Under the pieces are notes generated by a model, which was not told where the DNA came from, did no database searches, and saw nothing but the letters and a program-made list of their open reading frames with translations. From Haplomitrium mnioides (lineage: Eukaryota; Marchantiophyta; Haplomitriopsida; Calobryales), in contig JBNGIS010038498.1 of assembly GCA_049999725.1 (NCBI GenBank), positions 1 through 20,625 on the forward strand: a DNA stretch of 20,625 nucleotides, in the 5' to 3' direction. Positions 1 to 9,137 of the stretch are shown here, one piece after another (position 1 is the stretch's first letter; each line of letters starts with the position of its first letter). The translations under genes were made by a program, and so were the position numbers.

Positions 1-250
1 GGTTTACAACAGATTTTTCACTTCTGTAAATTGTCACTAATGAAATTTGACATAAATTATTTACATATGAAATATCAACTTTAACATGCATCTAATAAGA
101 ACATAATTAAGTCTGTATAGATTTTAGTAAAAACCGAAAAAACCATATTTCCTCCAATGTCCTTGAAATCCTCCACATACTTCCTCCAAATACTCCAACT
201 ACTATGCCATGAATTTCAAACATAGAAAAAGCCATGTATCCGCCTCATGC
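1..250. other. AT-rich flank outside the satellite array
   Basis: This stretch does not contain the 194-bp monomer that fills most of the window. The first satellite words (TTCATAGAACATAAAGGT) begin near 251. I see no convincing reading frame, RNA gene or element end here. It appears to be the sequence bordering the left edge of the array, although a short non-satellite interruption inside a larger array would look the same. Confidence 0.6.
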
Positions 251-1253
251 CTTCATAGAACATAAAGGTAAATGTCATTTGTTTTATCACCAACCACGTT
301 ATTATGTTAATCCTTTTTGTTGAAATCCAACAATCATTCAACATATAACGTGAATCAAGTTACAAGATGGTATGCAAATCTTCTTTCCCACTTCACTTCT
401 TTCTCTATATATGAATGAATATATGAGATTGTAAGAGAGTGTTCATAGAATATAAAGGTTTATGTCATTTGCTTTATCACTAACTACGTCATCATGTTCA
501 TCCTCTTTCTTGAAGTCAAATAGTCATTCAACATATATGAAACATTAATCAAGATACAAGGTGGTGTGCAAATCTTCGTCTCCATTTGTCTTCTCTCTCT
601 TTATATGAAATCATATACGAGAATGTAAGAGAGTGTTCATAGAACATAAAGGTAAATTTCATTTGCTTTATCACCAACCATGTTAATAAGTTCATTCTCT
701 TTGTTGAAGTCGAATAATCATTCAATATATATGAAACATGAATCAAGATACAAGGTGGTATGCAAATCTTCTTTTCCACTTCTCTTCTCTCTCTATATAT
801 GAATGAATATATGAGATTGTAAGAGAGTGTTCATAGAACATAAAGGTAAATGTCATTTTCTTTATCACCAACCACGTCATCATGCTCATCCTCTTTGTTG
901 AAGTCAAAAGATAATTCAATATATATGAAACATGAATCAAAATATAAGATGGTATGCAAATCTTCTTCTCCACTTCTCTTCTGTCTTTGTATATCAATGA
1001 ATATATGAGAATGTACGATAGTGTTGATAGAATATAAAGGTAAATTTCATATGCTTTATCACCAACCACATCATCATGTTCATCCTTTCTGTTGAAGTCG
1101 AAAGATCATTGAACATATATAAAACATGAATCAAAATACAAGGTGGTATGAAAATCTTCTTTTCCACTTCTCTTCTCTCTATATATATGAATGAACATAT
1201 GAGATTGTAAGAGAGTGTTCAGAGAATATAAAGGTAAATGTCATTTGCATTAT
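251..1253. repeat. Satellite block 1, ~194-bp monomers (about 5 copies)
   Basis: The word AAATGTCATTT and its variants recur near 272, 462, 656, 850, 1044 and 1238, giving steps of 190, 194, 194, 194 and 194 bp. Each monomer has the same order of parts: AAAGGTAAATGTCATTTGC, TTTATCACCAACCACGTCAT, CTCTTTGTTGAAGTC, CAACATATATGAAACATGAA, a pyrimidine-rich tract (CTTCTTCTCCACTTCTCTTC), TATATGAATGAATATATGAG, and the dyad TGTTCATAGAACA. The block stops at 1253, where the gypsy element begins. The period is not a multiple of three, so the short open frames in it drift in frame from unit to unit and are not genes. Confidence 0.93.
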
Positions 1254-1426
1254 GTCGTGACATAAAGAGAATTGAACATGCCATATCGGAAGTATGGTTT
1301 TATCATGGGCATCTAAACAAAAGCTAAATTGAACTCAGTAGCATAGTCACAATGCATAAACAGAAATCATAGCAGCCTTACACAGAAATGAAGAGATGCA
1401 AGGGAAGGTATGTGGTCTCCATTATC
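1254..1426 (-). repeat. 173-bp direct repeat A, outer copy (beyond the 3' LTR)
   Basis: This segment matches 1856-2028 over its whole length, from GTSGTGACATAAAGAG-like words to TATGTGGTCYCYATTATC, at roughly 88-90% identity by eye. It abuts the satellite on its left and is separated from the left LTR by about 10 bp (AAAAAGACTT). A normal element has nothing of its own outside the LTR, so this copy is an anomaly. It may come from recombination between element copies or from a template jump during reverse transcription. Confidence 0.85.
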
Positions 1427-1436
1427 AAAAAGACTT

Positions 1437-1852
1437 TGTAGAAAAGTGCATGTAGAATGTAAAATGTATGTATAGAATGTAGTATACTGTATACTAGCAT
1501 AGACCAGCACCATGCCATGAGGTGCTGGGAGCATCTAAGGAGTCAAAACTAAATGTGTTGAGCACTTCTATAGGTTGTGTTGCCATAGCGCTGCTGTCCA
1601 AGCTAAGACTCAAGAAAACTAGGAAAGAAGCGGGAGAGCAAGTCCCAAGTAGCTCATGATGGTTCTATGTTCTTCTAACAAAAGCAGTTGCTTCAAGAAC
1701 AGCTCTAACCTAGCTATAAGAACATTAAACCTAAATGTACTCTTACTCACTCTAATAGCATCTAATAGAATGCCTATGAACTAACCTACAATCCTGGCTG
1801 GAATGGGGAGGAGTGGTGATGTGCAACATCAGCACTGTATTCCTGCATGACA
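1437..1852 (-). repeat. Gypsy 3' LTR (left on the plus strand)
   Basis: This 416-bp copy matches 8722-9137. Read on the element's strand it starts TGTCATGCAGG and ends in TACA, the usual TG...CA ends. The four plus-strand bases just outside it (ACTT) are also shared with the other LTR. It lies between the two copies of the 173-bp segment A. I could not place a TATA box or polyadenylation signal with confidence. Confidence 0.88.
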
Positions 1853-1855
1853 GCT

Positions 1856-2028
1856 GTTGTGACATAAAGAGAAGTGAACATGCCACATCAAAAGCATGGT
1901 TTCATCTTGGGCATCTAAACAAAAGCTAAATTGAACTCAATAACATAGTCAGAATGCATAAACAGAAATCACAACAGCCTTACATAGAAATGAAGAAATG
2001 CAGGGGAAAGTATGTGGTCCCTATTATC
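1856..2028 (-). repeat. 173-bp direct repeat A, inner copy (before the 3' LTR)
   Basis: This is the inner copy of the segment at 1254-1426. On the element's strand it lies directly after a G-rich tract and four bases before the 3' LTR. It is probably the untranslated 3' end of the internal region. Alternatively it is part of a larger terminal structure, since the polypurine-like tract lies before it and not beside the LTR. Confidence 0.8.
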
Positions 2029-2042
2029 CCCACCCCCACACC
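2028..2042 (-). other. Candidate polypurine tract of the gypsy element
   Basis: On the element's strand this reads GGTGTGGGGGTGGGG, the most purine-rich run near the 3' end. Polypurine tracts prime plus-strand DNA synthesis and normally touch the 3' LTR. This one is separated from the LTR by repeat A, so either the LTR border is not where I drew it or this is not the functional tract. Confidence 0.4.
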
Positions 2043-2057
2043 GCAACATATAAAGGT

Positions 2058-2384
2058 TTAGCGGTTTGAGGATCTGATGTCCATTGAAGCGCATGAAGCA
2101 CAAAACCAGAGACCTAGAGGAACTTGTGTAATCTGCGGTTGCAAACAAAATATGTGGTAGCCACCATTGCAATGGTCACATAGCAGCATCTGATCAACAT
2201 TATCAATCTTGTGATCTACTTTACAAGGGTAATCAGTTGGTGGAATCCAATTTGAAGTGACAATGATTAGAACAGGATCCAGGTTAGGCAAATGACAAGG
2301 AGCACAATTCGTAGAATGATCTTTGATACCATGGCCATCGGCCCCTTGCAACTCCAAACCTCTTGAGGGGTTGAGAGACTTCAC
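2058..2384 (-). pseudogene. PHD-like zinc finger, C-terminal domain of gypsy Pol
   Basis: This open frame of about 108 codons continues the frame of the integrase C-terminal piece and is separated from it by a single stop (2385-2387). After a CAPCHLP motif at residues 27-33 comes a PHD-type pattern at residues 54-98 (2225-2091): Cys54, MLLCDHC, GYHIFC, VPLGLWFCASC. Seven of the eight zinc ligands of a Cys4-His-Cys3 finger are present. The second, expected three residues after Cys54, is Asp. PHD fingers usually read histone H3 tails. In many Ty3 elements a chromodomain sits at this place in Pol and directs integration to particular chromatin, so a similar role is inferred here. The missing ligand suggests decay. 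No ATG of its own is needed, as it would be part of a polyprotein. Confidence 0.75.
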
Positions 2385-3556
2385 TCACAGAATGATACGA
2401 TTGACAGATGTGTCCAAGGTGTCATTGGGTTGCCGTTGGAGATAGACAAAGTCACCAACCTCAAACTTTCTCACCTTGGGCTTGAAGTTGCCGCCTCGTG
2501 TGTGTGCATATCTCAAAGTATCACGGTGTTGTGCAATACAAAGATTCTCAAAGCCATGGGCATGACTCTTTTGAAGAGAGCAGCCCTCTCTGATATGACA
2601 GTGGACCAAGCTATAACTAAATCTAAATCCACCACTGGCAGCATCTGAGAAGCAATAGCAGATGGAGGAATGGGATGTCGACCAAACAAGAGGAAATAGG
2701 GTGAGAAATTAAGCAATGAGGTATGCTTAGACATCCTATACCCCATGGCAATGTAAGGTAGTGCCAAGTCCCAATCTTCCTTATATTTGGTCAAATAGAT
2801 CTTTCGCAATCCCCGCTTGCAAGTTTGCACCATCCGCTCTGTTAGGCCATCTGCTTGAGGATGTTCTCTTCAAGTTCTGCGATGATCAATGAGTGCTTGG
2901 TCCAAGAGCTCTTGAAACTCTCCTTTGAATTCTAAACCCGTATCAATAAGACATTCTGCACAAGCCTTGAATCTGCTAAGCACTTGCTGCAAGAAAGCTT
3001 GGCTAGTACTATGTGAGCTCTTATCCGGCAAGGCAATTAACTCAATCCATTTTGAGAAGTGCTCAATCATGATCATTATATAGAGATTACCCCGAGATGT
3101 AAGAGGTAGCTCTCCAGCTAGATCACAAGACCAACGGTAAAATAGGCCGTTGATAGGTAGTGGATAAAGAGTAGATTGCCTAGATGAGAAGGAAGTGCGC
3201 ACCCTATCACATTGTTCACATCTAGCAATCACATCACAAATCTGAGCATACATACCTCTCTAGTGATAATGAGGAGCACTCAGGTTGTAAGTACGTTTGA
3301 TTCCAAAGTGCCCAAGCTCAGCATGTATCTTCTTGACCAGGCTAACTCTCTCAGCCCTAAGGGGCACTACCCTCTCTCCTTGGGGCAAGCAACACACTAA
3401 ATGATCTCCCTTCCACAAGTAATGCTGGATCTTTGTTGGATTCGGTCTCTCTGAGTTGCACTCACTCTTAGAGGGTACTGACCATGCTGAAGAAAGTGTA
3501 CTGTATCCTAGTCCTCCCAAATGTCCACAATGGGCTGATCTACTACAGTGCAACAA
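2385..3556 (-). pseudogene. Gypsy integrase (broken)
   Basis: Integrase joins element cDNA to host DNA. In order there is an N-terminal zinc-binding module (HAELGH near 3330, then CEQC near 3215), a catalytic core with Asp in WSCDLAGE, Asp in IDTGLEF and Glu in DGLTERMVQT near 2836, and a C-terminal module with FEVGDFVYLQRQ near 2440-2475. The two catalytic Asp and the Glu are all readable. Breaks include a stop at 3260-3262 where family members usually have Trp, another near 2867 between the second Asp and the Glu, and a frame change between 2513 and 2609 that puts the C-terminal module in the next frame. The stretch at 3430-3556 links it to RNase H and shows no domain. It is not functional as it stands. 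Confidence 0.85.
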
Positions 3557-4560
3557 AGCAAGGCCAAATAACCAGTTATTGTTGCTTGTTGCAATGCCAT
3601 GATCTGATCAAAATCTTGCCGAACATCTGAAAGATCTACAGAGGTAGCCAAAGAACTGTGAGACATAGTGTCAGCATTCTGGTGTGTAACACCAGCTCTG
3701 TGAATCACCTCAAACTCATACTCTTGTAGTATGAGTGCCCAACAAGCCAATTTGCATGTACGCTTGTTGTTGGTCATAAGCCATTTCAGAGGCTAGTGGT
3801 TAGTGTAGAGAAGGAACTTAGTGCCATATAAGTAAGGCCTGAAATGTATTACAGCCCAAACGACAGCCAAACATTCACCCTCATAAGAGGAGTAGTTACT
3901 CTCTACCTTATTGTTCCTCATGGAAGCACATGCAATAACATACACATGCCCCTCTCTATTAGGTTGCCCAAGCATTGCACCAGTACCTAGTGCACTCCAA
4001 TCTATATTTAAAATGAAAACCTGGTTGAAATCAAGCCTTCTGAGTACTGAATAATCTGATAGCCGCTCTTTCAAAGTATCAAATGCCACCTGGGTTTCTT
4101 CACTCCATGCCCATGTAACATCCTTCTTCAATAGAGCATAAAGAGGATGAGCAATGGTACTGAAATCTTGCACAAAGATCATGAAGTAATTACATAACCC
4201 AATAAAATTGCCCATGGTTGATACATCAGTGGGCTTGCACATCTTCAAAATCGACACTACCTTGGACCAGTGAGCCATGGTTCCATTTGGAACAATTCTA
4301 TGTCCCAAATACACCATTGATGTAACAGCAAACTCACATTTCTTTGGATGAATCCTCAAGCTTGCCTTCCTCAACCTTCTAAACAACTCCTCCAGATGGG
4401 TCAAATGCTGGTTAAAACCTTTGCTTTGCACCAAGACATCATCAATATACCATTTTAAAAAATCAGCACCTTCCAGTACCTAATCCATGATTCGTTGAAA
4501 GAAGACAAGGACATTTTTCAATCCAAATGGCATCACCAACCATTCTCACAATTGGTTGTA
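3508..4560 (-). pseudogene. Gypsy reverse transcriptase (second half) and RNase H, broken
   Basis: Reverse transcriptase copies element RNA, and RNase H removes the RNA strand. Visible RT parts are MPFGLKN near 4533-4515, the active-site YIDD at 4449-4438, and the family motif YLGHRIV followed by the connecting region. The fingers and the first catalytic Asp are absent, because the sequence upstream of about 4560 does not align with RT. RNase H follows with ILNIDWSALG (first Asp) and YEGECLAVVWA (Glu). In the TDH motif the Asp is replaced, giving LYTNH. Stops occur at 4480-4482, 3793-3795 and upstream of MPFGL. The piece downstream of 3777 continues in the same frame with RNase H C-terminal motifs (KRTCKLACWALILQEYEFEV, then HRAGVTHQNADTMS). 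Confidence 0.87.
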
Positions 4561-5143
4561 GCCACCAAATTCTTGTCACTATGAACAATCTTGGGCATAT
4601 TGTAGGATACTATATGAAGAGTGTTAGCATCCACAACTGAATTGCCAAGAAACTTATCTACAAGTGATTGAGTAGGAACATGGTGATAAGATATGAATCT
4701 GGTGACAAAACCAGAAGGATCACCTTGGTTGCTAGTATCTGGAATGTGTGTAACACCATCAATTGCATGTGACCAAGTGGAAGGCTGACTCATTACTGGA
4801 GTTCCAGCTTCCATAACAATTGTCACAGGGGCTACTAATGGACTAGAAGAAGTTATCAACTTGCTCTCCAACAATTAATGACATCTATACTCTGCAAATT
4901 CAAATCCTGACAACTGAACAAGGGTGCAGTAAGAACCCTATGTGTTAGATCTAAAGTAGAATACTTTACGAAAGGACTAGTTGTCTCTGATAAATGCTGA
5001 TCTGGGTCTCCTCCTTGATGCAATATAGGTGTAAGTCTTGGCAGCAACGTAGAAACACTAGGTGTTTCTCCTCTTGCCAACAATGAAGCCTCTGTTATGG
5101 GAGTAAGTGGTCTGAAAGATTGAGGACCTCTTTGTTGTATCAT
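4533..5143 (-). pseudogene. Gypsy Gag-Pol linker, two overlapping open pieces, no recognised domain
   Basis: Two open pieces (5143-4856 and 4874-4533) lie in successive minus frames and bridge Gag and the RT remnant. The sequence is rich in Ser, Thr and Pro, which is typical of linkers. This is where an aspartic protease and the first half of RT should be. I searched all three frames by eye for a DTG or DSG protease motif and for RT fingers and found neither. The most likely explanation is an internal deletion followed by frame decay. A highly diverged protease cannot be excluded. Confidence 0.5.
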
Positions 5144-5160
5144 AAGTGTAGGACCAGGAG

Positions 5161-5466
5161 CTAAACCATCAATCTAAACCACTTGCCTCTTGGTAGCTCC
5201 AACGTGGCCACACTAGCCTCTTCATTAACAAAATATGATGGACAAAATGAAGCAAAAAGATGTAGTGAGTGATCCATTGCAATGGGAACTCTCTCACCAA
5301 CTAGCACATCAGAGGGCATATGATAGAATGATCTAAGAAAAGATGCATTCTCAGAAACACTAGAACCACCAACAGATTGAACTGAGCTTGCTGGTTGAGA
5401 AACTTTGCCCTTCAAGCTAGCAAGTTGAGCTCTTAAAGTCTCTATTTCACTATTCAATGCTTGCAC
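5161..5466 (-). pseudogene. Gag C-terminal part with predicted coiled coil
   Basis: About 100 codons are in the same frame as Gag. The start (ALNSEIETLRAQLASLKGKV) has a heptad-like pattern of Leu, Ile and Ala that suggests a short coiled coil. A Ser/Val-rich stretch follows, then a more hydrophobic segment. The region between it and the zinc knuckles (about 5467-5560) has several in-frame stops. It may be an assembly or linker domain of Gag-Pol. I do not recognise it as a named family. Confidence 0.5.
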
Positions 5467-5559
5467 CTATATGGTTTGTGCTTAGAATGCTTCCCTTTGA
5501 GCTTTCTACTACTCTTTCTTCTTAGCATTCTTGTTGGGACCAGCACCCTTAGTGTTGGA

Positions 5560-6894
5560 GGGTGTTGCAGATATAGAGGTCTTCTTCACTGGAGCAGCAA
5601 TCGTTGGAGAGGGCTAGCGACGTAGTTGTCGTTCTGGATATTTAGCAAAGAAAACAGCCTCCAAGTGACCAGATTTCCCACAAAACTTACATGATATGTC
5701 ATCAGTAGGAATGTCACAATCATTAGCCTTGTGATTTGAATTACCACAATAGTTACAAGAAGGTAATAGAGTAGTAGCAGCATGTATATTCTTGTTTCGA
5801 GTTGGCTGTTGATTTGACCTTGTGGGAGCTGGAACTTGAATCTGAGTTCTATGATGAGCTTAAGGCTTTGCCATACTTGCTGCATAGTGTGCATAGGCAA
5901 GTTCCAACCTCTCCGCAACGTTATATGCATCCAATAGTATATAAGAATCACCATATTCAGAGAACACTTGTTGAAGAACTTGAGAGTGAAGTTCTTGATT
6001 ACCTTCCAAGGCACGCATGTAACGGTGAGCAGCTTTCAGATTAGTGATGCTCTGAGTATCCTCTTTCAACTTGAGAAGCCTTCGATAGAGCATTTTGAGA
6101 GTCTCATCCTTTTGTTGGTTGAAGGTAGCCAATTGCAGGATTTTATTTGAACTCTTCACTGAAAACTCCTGTTCCAGAATTTGGAAAAACTCACTCACCG
6201 TATTAGTGACAATAGTAGCAGCCAGCATAGGAGCGATGCTTGTTGTAGCTAGTGCAAGCTCTACTTGAGTCACATTCACAATAGTAGGAGCAGCTGTAGG
6301 CGGATTAGTAGGAGGTGTAGCGTTGTGAGCAACAATGGCAGCCTGTAAAGCTATTTGTTGAGCACCAGCAATAGCAGCTGCATAACCTGGGTTAGCAACC
6401 TGAATAGTGCTCAGCAAACGAGCTGAGTGCTGCTGATACACATCCAATACCTCATGATGCACGTACCGGCCCAATTGCTTGAATGCAAATGCATTGGTGA
6501 ACTTGTCACCATACTTGAGCTCTAACTCAGCAATCATAGTATCAAATGTTTGCTTAAACTCCCGCAAAGTGATAGTACTAGGATGGTCACTGAACTTCTC
6601 AATCCTACCACCTCAACTTACCTCCATGGTGTATGTTGGTGGAACTACTTGTAGTGAACTGATTGGTGTTGGAATCTGGTGTGGTATTTTTGTCCCAAAT
6701 CCAGTAACAGATTGATGCCCAACTAAACCAGATGCAAGAGACTGAATTCCCCCACTACTAGAACTAGAAGGCAAATCATGTGTGTATCGTCGTCTATAAG
6801 GGTGCGATGGCAAAGGAATAGCCTCTACTGGACGAGAATCACTTTGCAGATGATAATGTGGTGGTAAATGAGTGTTCTGATCTTCATCACTCAT
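5560..6894 (-). pseudogene. Gypsy Gag: capsid and two CCHC zinc knuckles
   Basis: Gag forms the particle and binds element RNA. A true ATG at 6894-6892 opens a Pro/Ser-rich N-terminus that ends at an in-frame TGA (6615-6613). The same frame then continues through a capsid-like region (FNQQKDETLKMLYRRLLKLK is the typical retrotransposon Gag helix pattern) to a TAA at 5862-5860. Still in frame are a perfect CX2CX4HX4C knuckle at 5757-5716 (CNYCGNSNHKANDC) and a second at 5691-5650 whose last Cys is Phe (CKFCGKSGHLEAVF). All of it lies in one frame interrupted only by stops, so decay here is mostly by point mutation. An Ala-rich stretch lies between the two halves of the capsid region. Confidence 0.85.
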
Positions 6895-8721
6895 GGTGGA
6901 AGCACATTCCTTTCATTCATACCAGATCCGGCAACAGATCTGATTGGTAAACTGCCAACCCACAAGCAACTCAGATTCGTGCACAGGTCTGGCTCTTCCT
7001 TAATGTCTAAAATCCATCATGGCAAGCAGATTTTAAGATTGCGCATTCCCGTAGCTAGGGCAGAGATTACATATCCGAAGACAAGAACAATATCTGAAGG
7101 TGTCCTCAATGATCTTTCTCGAGGTGCTATTGTAGGAGGATTGAAACTCATTTGTGAATGCAGCTCTCCAATGCTCCTAAATTGCAAAACAAAAAATTGA
7201 AAACCTCCCAATCACCGAAGAAAATGCAAAGCACTCACCTTTCTCTCGCACTTTCACTCCCCTTCTCACCGACCTATTACAATGCTACAAGGAGATTTCA
7301 GTCCTTCTCCATCAACGATCAAATCGACAGTATTGGTGAGGTGTAGGGATGGATGCAGCAACCACGCAGATTTTCAGACAAGCTGAATGTAGGGGTAACA
7401 CGAAGGTGGAGCGGAGACAGAATGAATCCCTCCCGTTTCGTGGATGGGCCTGTGTTAGATCTTATTTTCTGTTCTAATCTACCACCAGTATAGTCATATC
7501 AGAGACCCATATGATAGTAGAAATGTTTCTTGCTTCACTAAGGGACGCTGCCTAATTGCTCTCCAAGATCATCTGGCCTAAGAAACCAAGGGGACCCAAA
7601 AGATCACTGATGATTTTGCTGATACCTGGAAGTCGAAAAAGTCTGACTGTAAACCACTACAAAAGAATTACTCATTGGTAGACCCCAAAAGCTAACGTCC
7701 ATACCATAGGCCAATGATCTTTCAATGTAGGAAGAAGAGAGGGAAAGCCAACATTCACGAAGGCGCCAAGAACAAAGATGATCAACTGAAGCTATCACTG
7801 AAATGTTTCACTTCCTCCTTGATAAAAATGGCCCCGATGGGCAAGACAGTACCAGCACCAGCGATCACAGTTGCAATGGCCAAGAAAAACGGCAAGTTGT
7901 TGAAAGAGAGAACACTTAACAAAAGGCCATCACAACAAAGACAAGAGAAAAAGGGCAGCGAAGTGGCATTACAGGTTGATCAACCCGTCAAGAGAGGAAG
8001 TCCCTTCCGCTTCAGCCCACACCTAACAATTCGTTACGCTTGATCCGTGCTCCAAGAAAAAGTGCTTGGTGGATTTGAAGCCGTAGGTCAATTTGAGGAA
8101 TGGCCGATTGGAGGTTGCTTTCAGGCCAATTGGCAGATGGAAGAAAGCCGCAGGAAATGGCTTGCTGAATAAATGCTCAAACCAACAATGTGGATGCGAT
8201 TTTTTAGTCGACGAAATCCCTTTGAATACTCTTTCAAGTCTGCACCAACGAACCCTGCGGGCTACACTTGCGAATCAAGTTGCACACCTGCAAATCGAAG
8301 CTGTCTTTGGCAAGCTGCTATTAGAGCTCTTCCTCCTCATCAAAAATCTGTTGCTACTCCAAACACGATATTCTGAAGATGCATCTGCCAACGTCGCAAT
8401 GCTGCGATCTTCAGGAGTATGGATCCAGAGGAAGAAATCAAACACTGGAAGTATGCTGCAATCAAAAATCCCTTCTGCAGCGAAAGCCTCCCCTGCTGCC
8501 TATGACATACTGCGACGATTGATTGAAGATCAAGATTGATTGAATATTGGCTGAAGATTGATTGAAGATCAAGATTGATTGAAGATTGGCTGAAGATTGA
8601 TTGAAGATCAAGATTGATTGAAGATTGACACCATTCACCCTAAAGCATGAATCAAAACATGACTGATGCTATTGCTCATATCGAGCAGTCGCGATTTTAG
8701 TTTTCTTGAGTAGAAACACTT
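6895..8721. other. Long leader of the gypsy element, origin unknown
   Basis: About 1.8 kb lies between the Gag start and the 5' LTR, far longer than a usual leader. It is visibly richer in G and C than the satellite and Gag. Open frames on the plus strand (6868-7200, 7714-8043, 8093-8539) run against the element and show no family motif. On the minus strand an open frame at 7979-7782 encodes a strongly hydrophobic, membrane-segment-like stretch (about 7898-7821) followed by charged residues, but it has no clear start. It may be captured host sequence or an old nested insertion. I could not find a primer-binding site just inside the LTR. Confidence 0.5.
8512..8628. repeat. Minisatellite, three 39-bp copies
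   Basis: Three head-to-tail copies (8512-8550, 8551-8589, 8590-8628) are built from the words GATTGATTGAAGATCAAG and GATTGATTGAAGATTGG. The first copy differs from the others at a few positions. An inner periodicity of GATTGAAGAT-like words suggests that the 39-mer itself grew from a shorter repeat. It lies in the leader, close to the 5' LTR. Confidence 0.9.
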
Positions 8722-9137
8722 TGTATAAAAGTGCATGTAGAATGTAAAATGTATCTATAGAATGTAGTATACTATGTACTAGCGTAGACCAGCACTATGC
8801 CATGAGGTGCTGCGAGCATCTAAGGAGTCAAAACTAAATGTGTGGAGCAATTCTATGGGTTGTGTTGCCAAAGCGCTGCACTCCAAGCTAAGACTCAAGA
8901 AAACTAGGAAAGAAGCAGGAGAGCAAGCCCCAAGTAGCTCATGTTGGTTCTATGTTCTTCTAACAAAAGCAGTTGCTTCAAGAACAGCTTTAACCTAGCT
9001 ACAAGAACATTAAACCTCAATGTACTCTTACTCACTCTAATAGAATCTAATAGATTGCCTATGAACCAACCTACAATCCTGGCTGAAATGAGGAGGAGTG
9101 CTGATGTGAACCATCAACACTGTATTCTTGCATGACA
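8722..9137 (-). repeat. Gypsy 5' LTR (right on the plus strand)
   Basis: This is the second 416-bp LTR. It differs from 1437-1852 by about 29 substitutions and no visible indels. On the element's strand it begins TGTCATGCAAG directly after satellite sequence (TTTATCACCAAC on the plus strand). It should hold the promoter that drives leftward transcription, but I see no clear TATA box at a convincing position. Confidence 0.88.

Larger units (their letters stand above)
1254..9137 (-). mobile_element. Degenerate Ty3/gypsy LTR retrotransposon with C-terminal PHD finger
   Basis: Two direct 416-bp repeats (1437-1852 and 8722-9137) flank minus-strand pieces in the order Gag, RT, RNase H, integrase, which is the Ty3/gypsy order. 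The element interrupts the satellite. The left flank ends in ATTAT and the right flank begins TTTAT, a possible 5-bp target duplication given the monomer consensus TTTAT. A 173-bp segment (1254-1426) lies outside the left LTR yet inside this insertion. Stops and frameshifts occur throughout, coding pieces fall in all three minus frames, and protease with the first half of RT is missing. The LTRs differ at about 29 of 416 positions by my count, so the insertion is old. It is a non-autonomous fossil. Confidence 0.9.

Noticed and set aside
549-1069. Minus-strand open frames of 60-108 codons with the theme EKKICIPPCILIHVSYMLN, here and repeated throughout 10039-10221 and 13476-20568
   Set aside because: They are the satellite monomer read on its minus strand. 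The 194-bp period shifts the frame each unit, each copy stops within about one unit, and variants and stops differ freely. They are a by-product of the repeat, not a gene family.
2430-2648. Plus-strand open frames inside the gypsy pol (also 3212-3400, 5802-6044, 6479-6715)
   Set aside because: They overlap recognised integrase, Gag and related motifs on the other strand and show no motif of their own.
5586-6014. Minus-strand open frame of 142 codons rich in Leu and Ile
   Set aside because: It is the shifted frame of the Gag capsid and zinc-knuckle region. The true frame shows CCHC motifs.
6920-6950. Minus-strand TCTGGTATGAATGAA near the Gag start as a tRNA-Met primer-binding site
   Set aside because: Only the first six bases of TGGTATCAGAGC agree, and the site is 1.8 kb from the LTR instead of next to it.
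7714-8539. Two plus-strand open frames (7714-8043 and 8093-8539) as host genes
   Set aside because: No domain is recognisable, the second begins at a TTG codon and ends in the minisatellite, and there is no sign of introns or a promoter. They are described with the leader but not called as genes.
8807-9135. Short plus-strand open frames in the right LTR region
   Set aside because: They lie within the LTR, on the opposite strand to the element, and the matching LTR at 1437-1852 does not keep them open.
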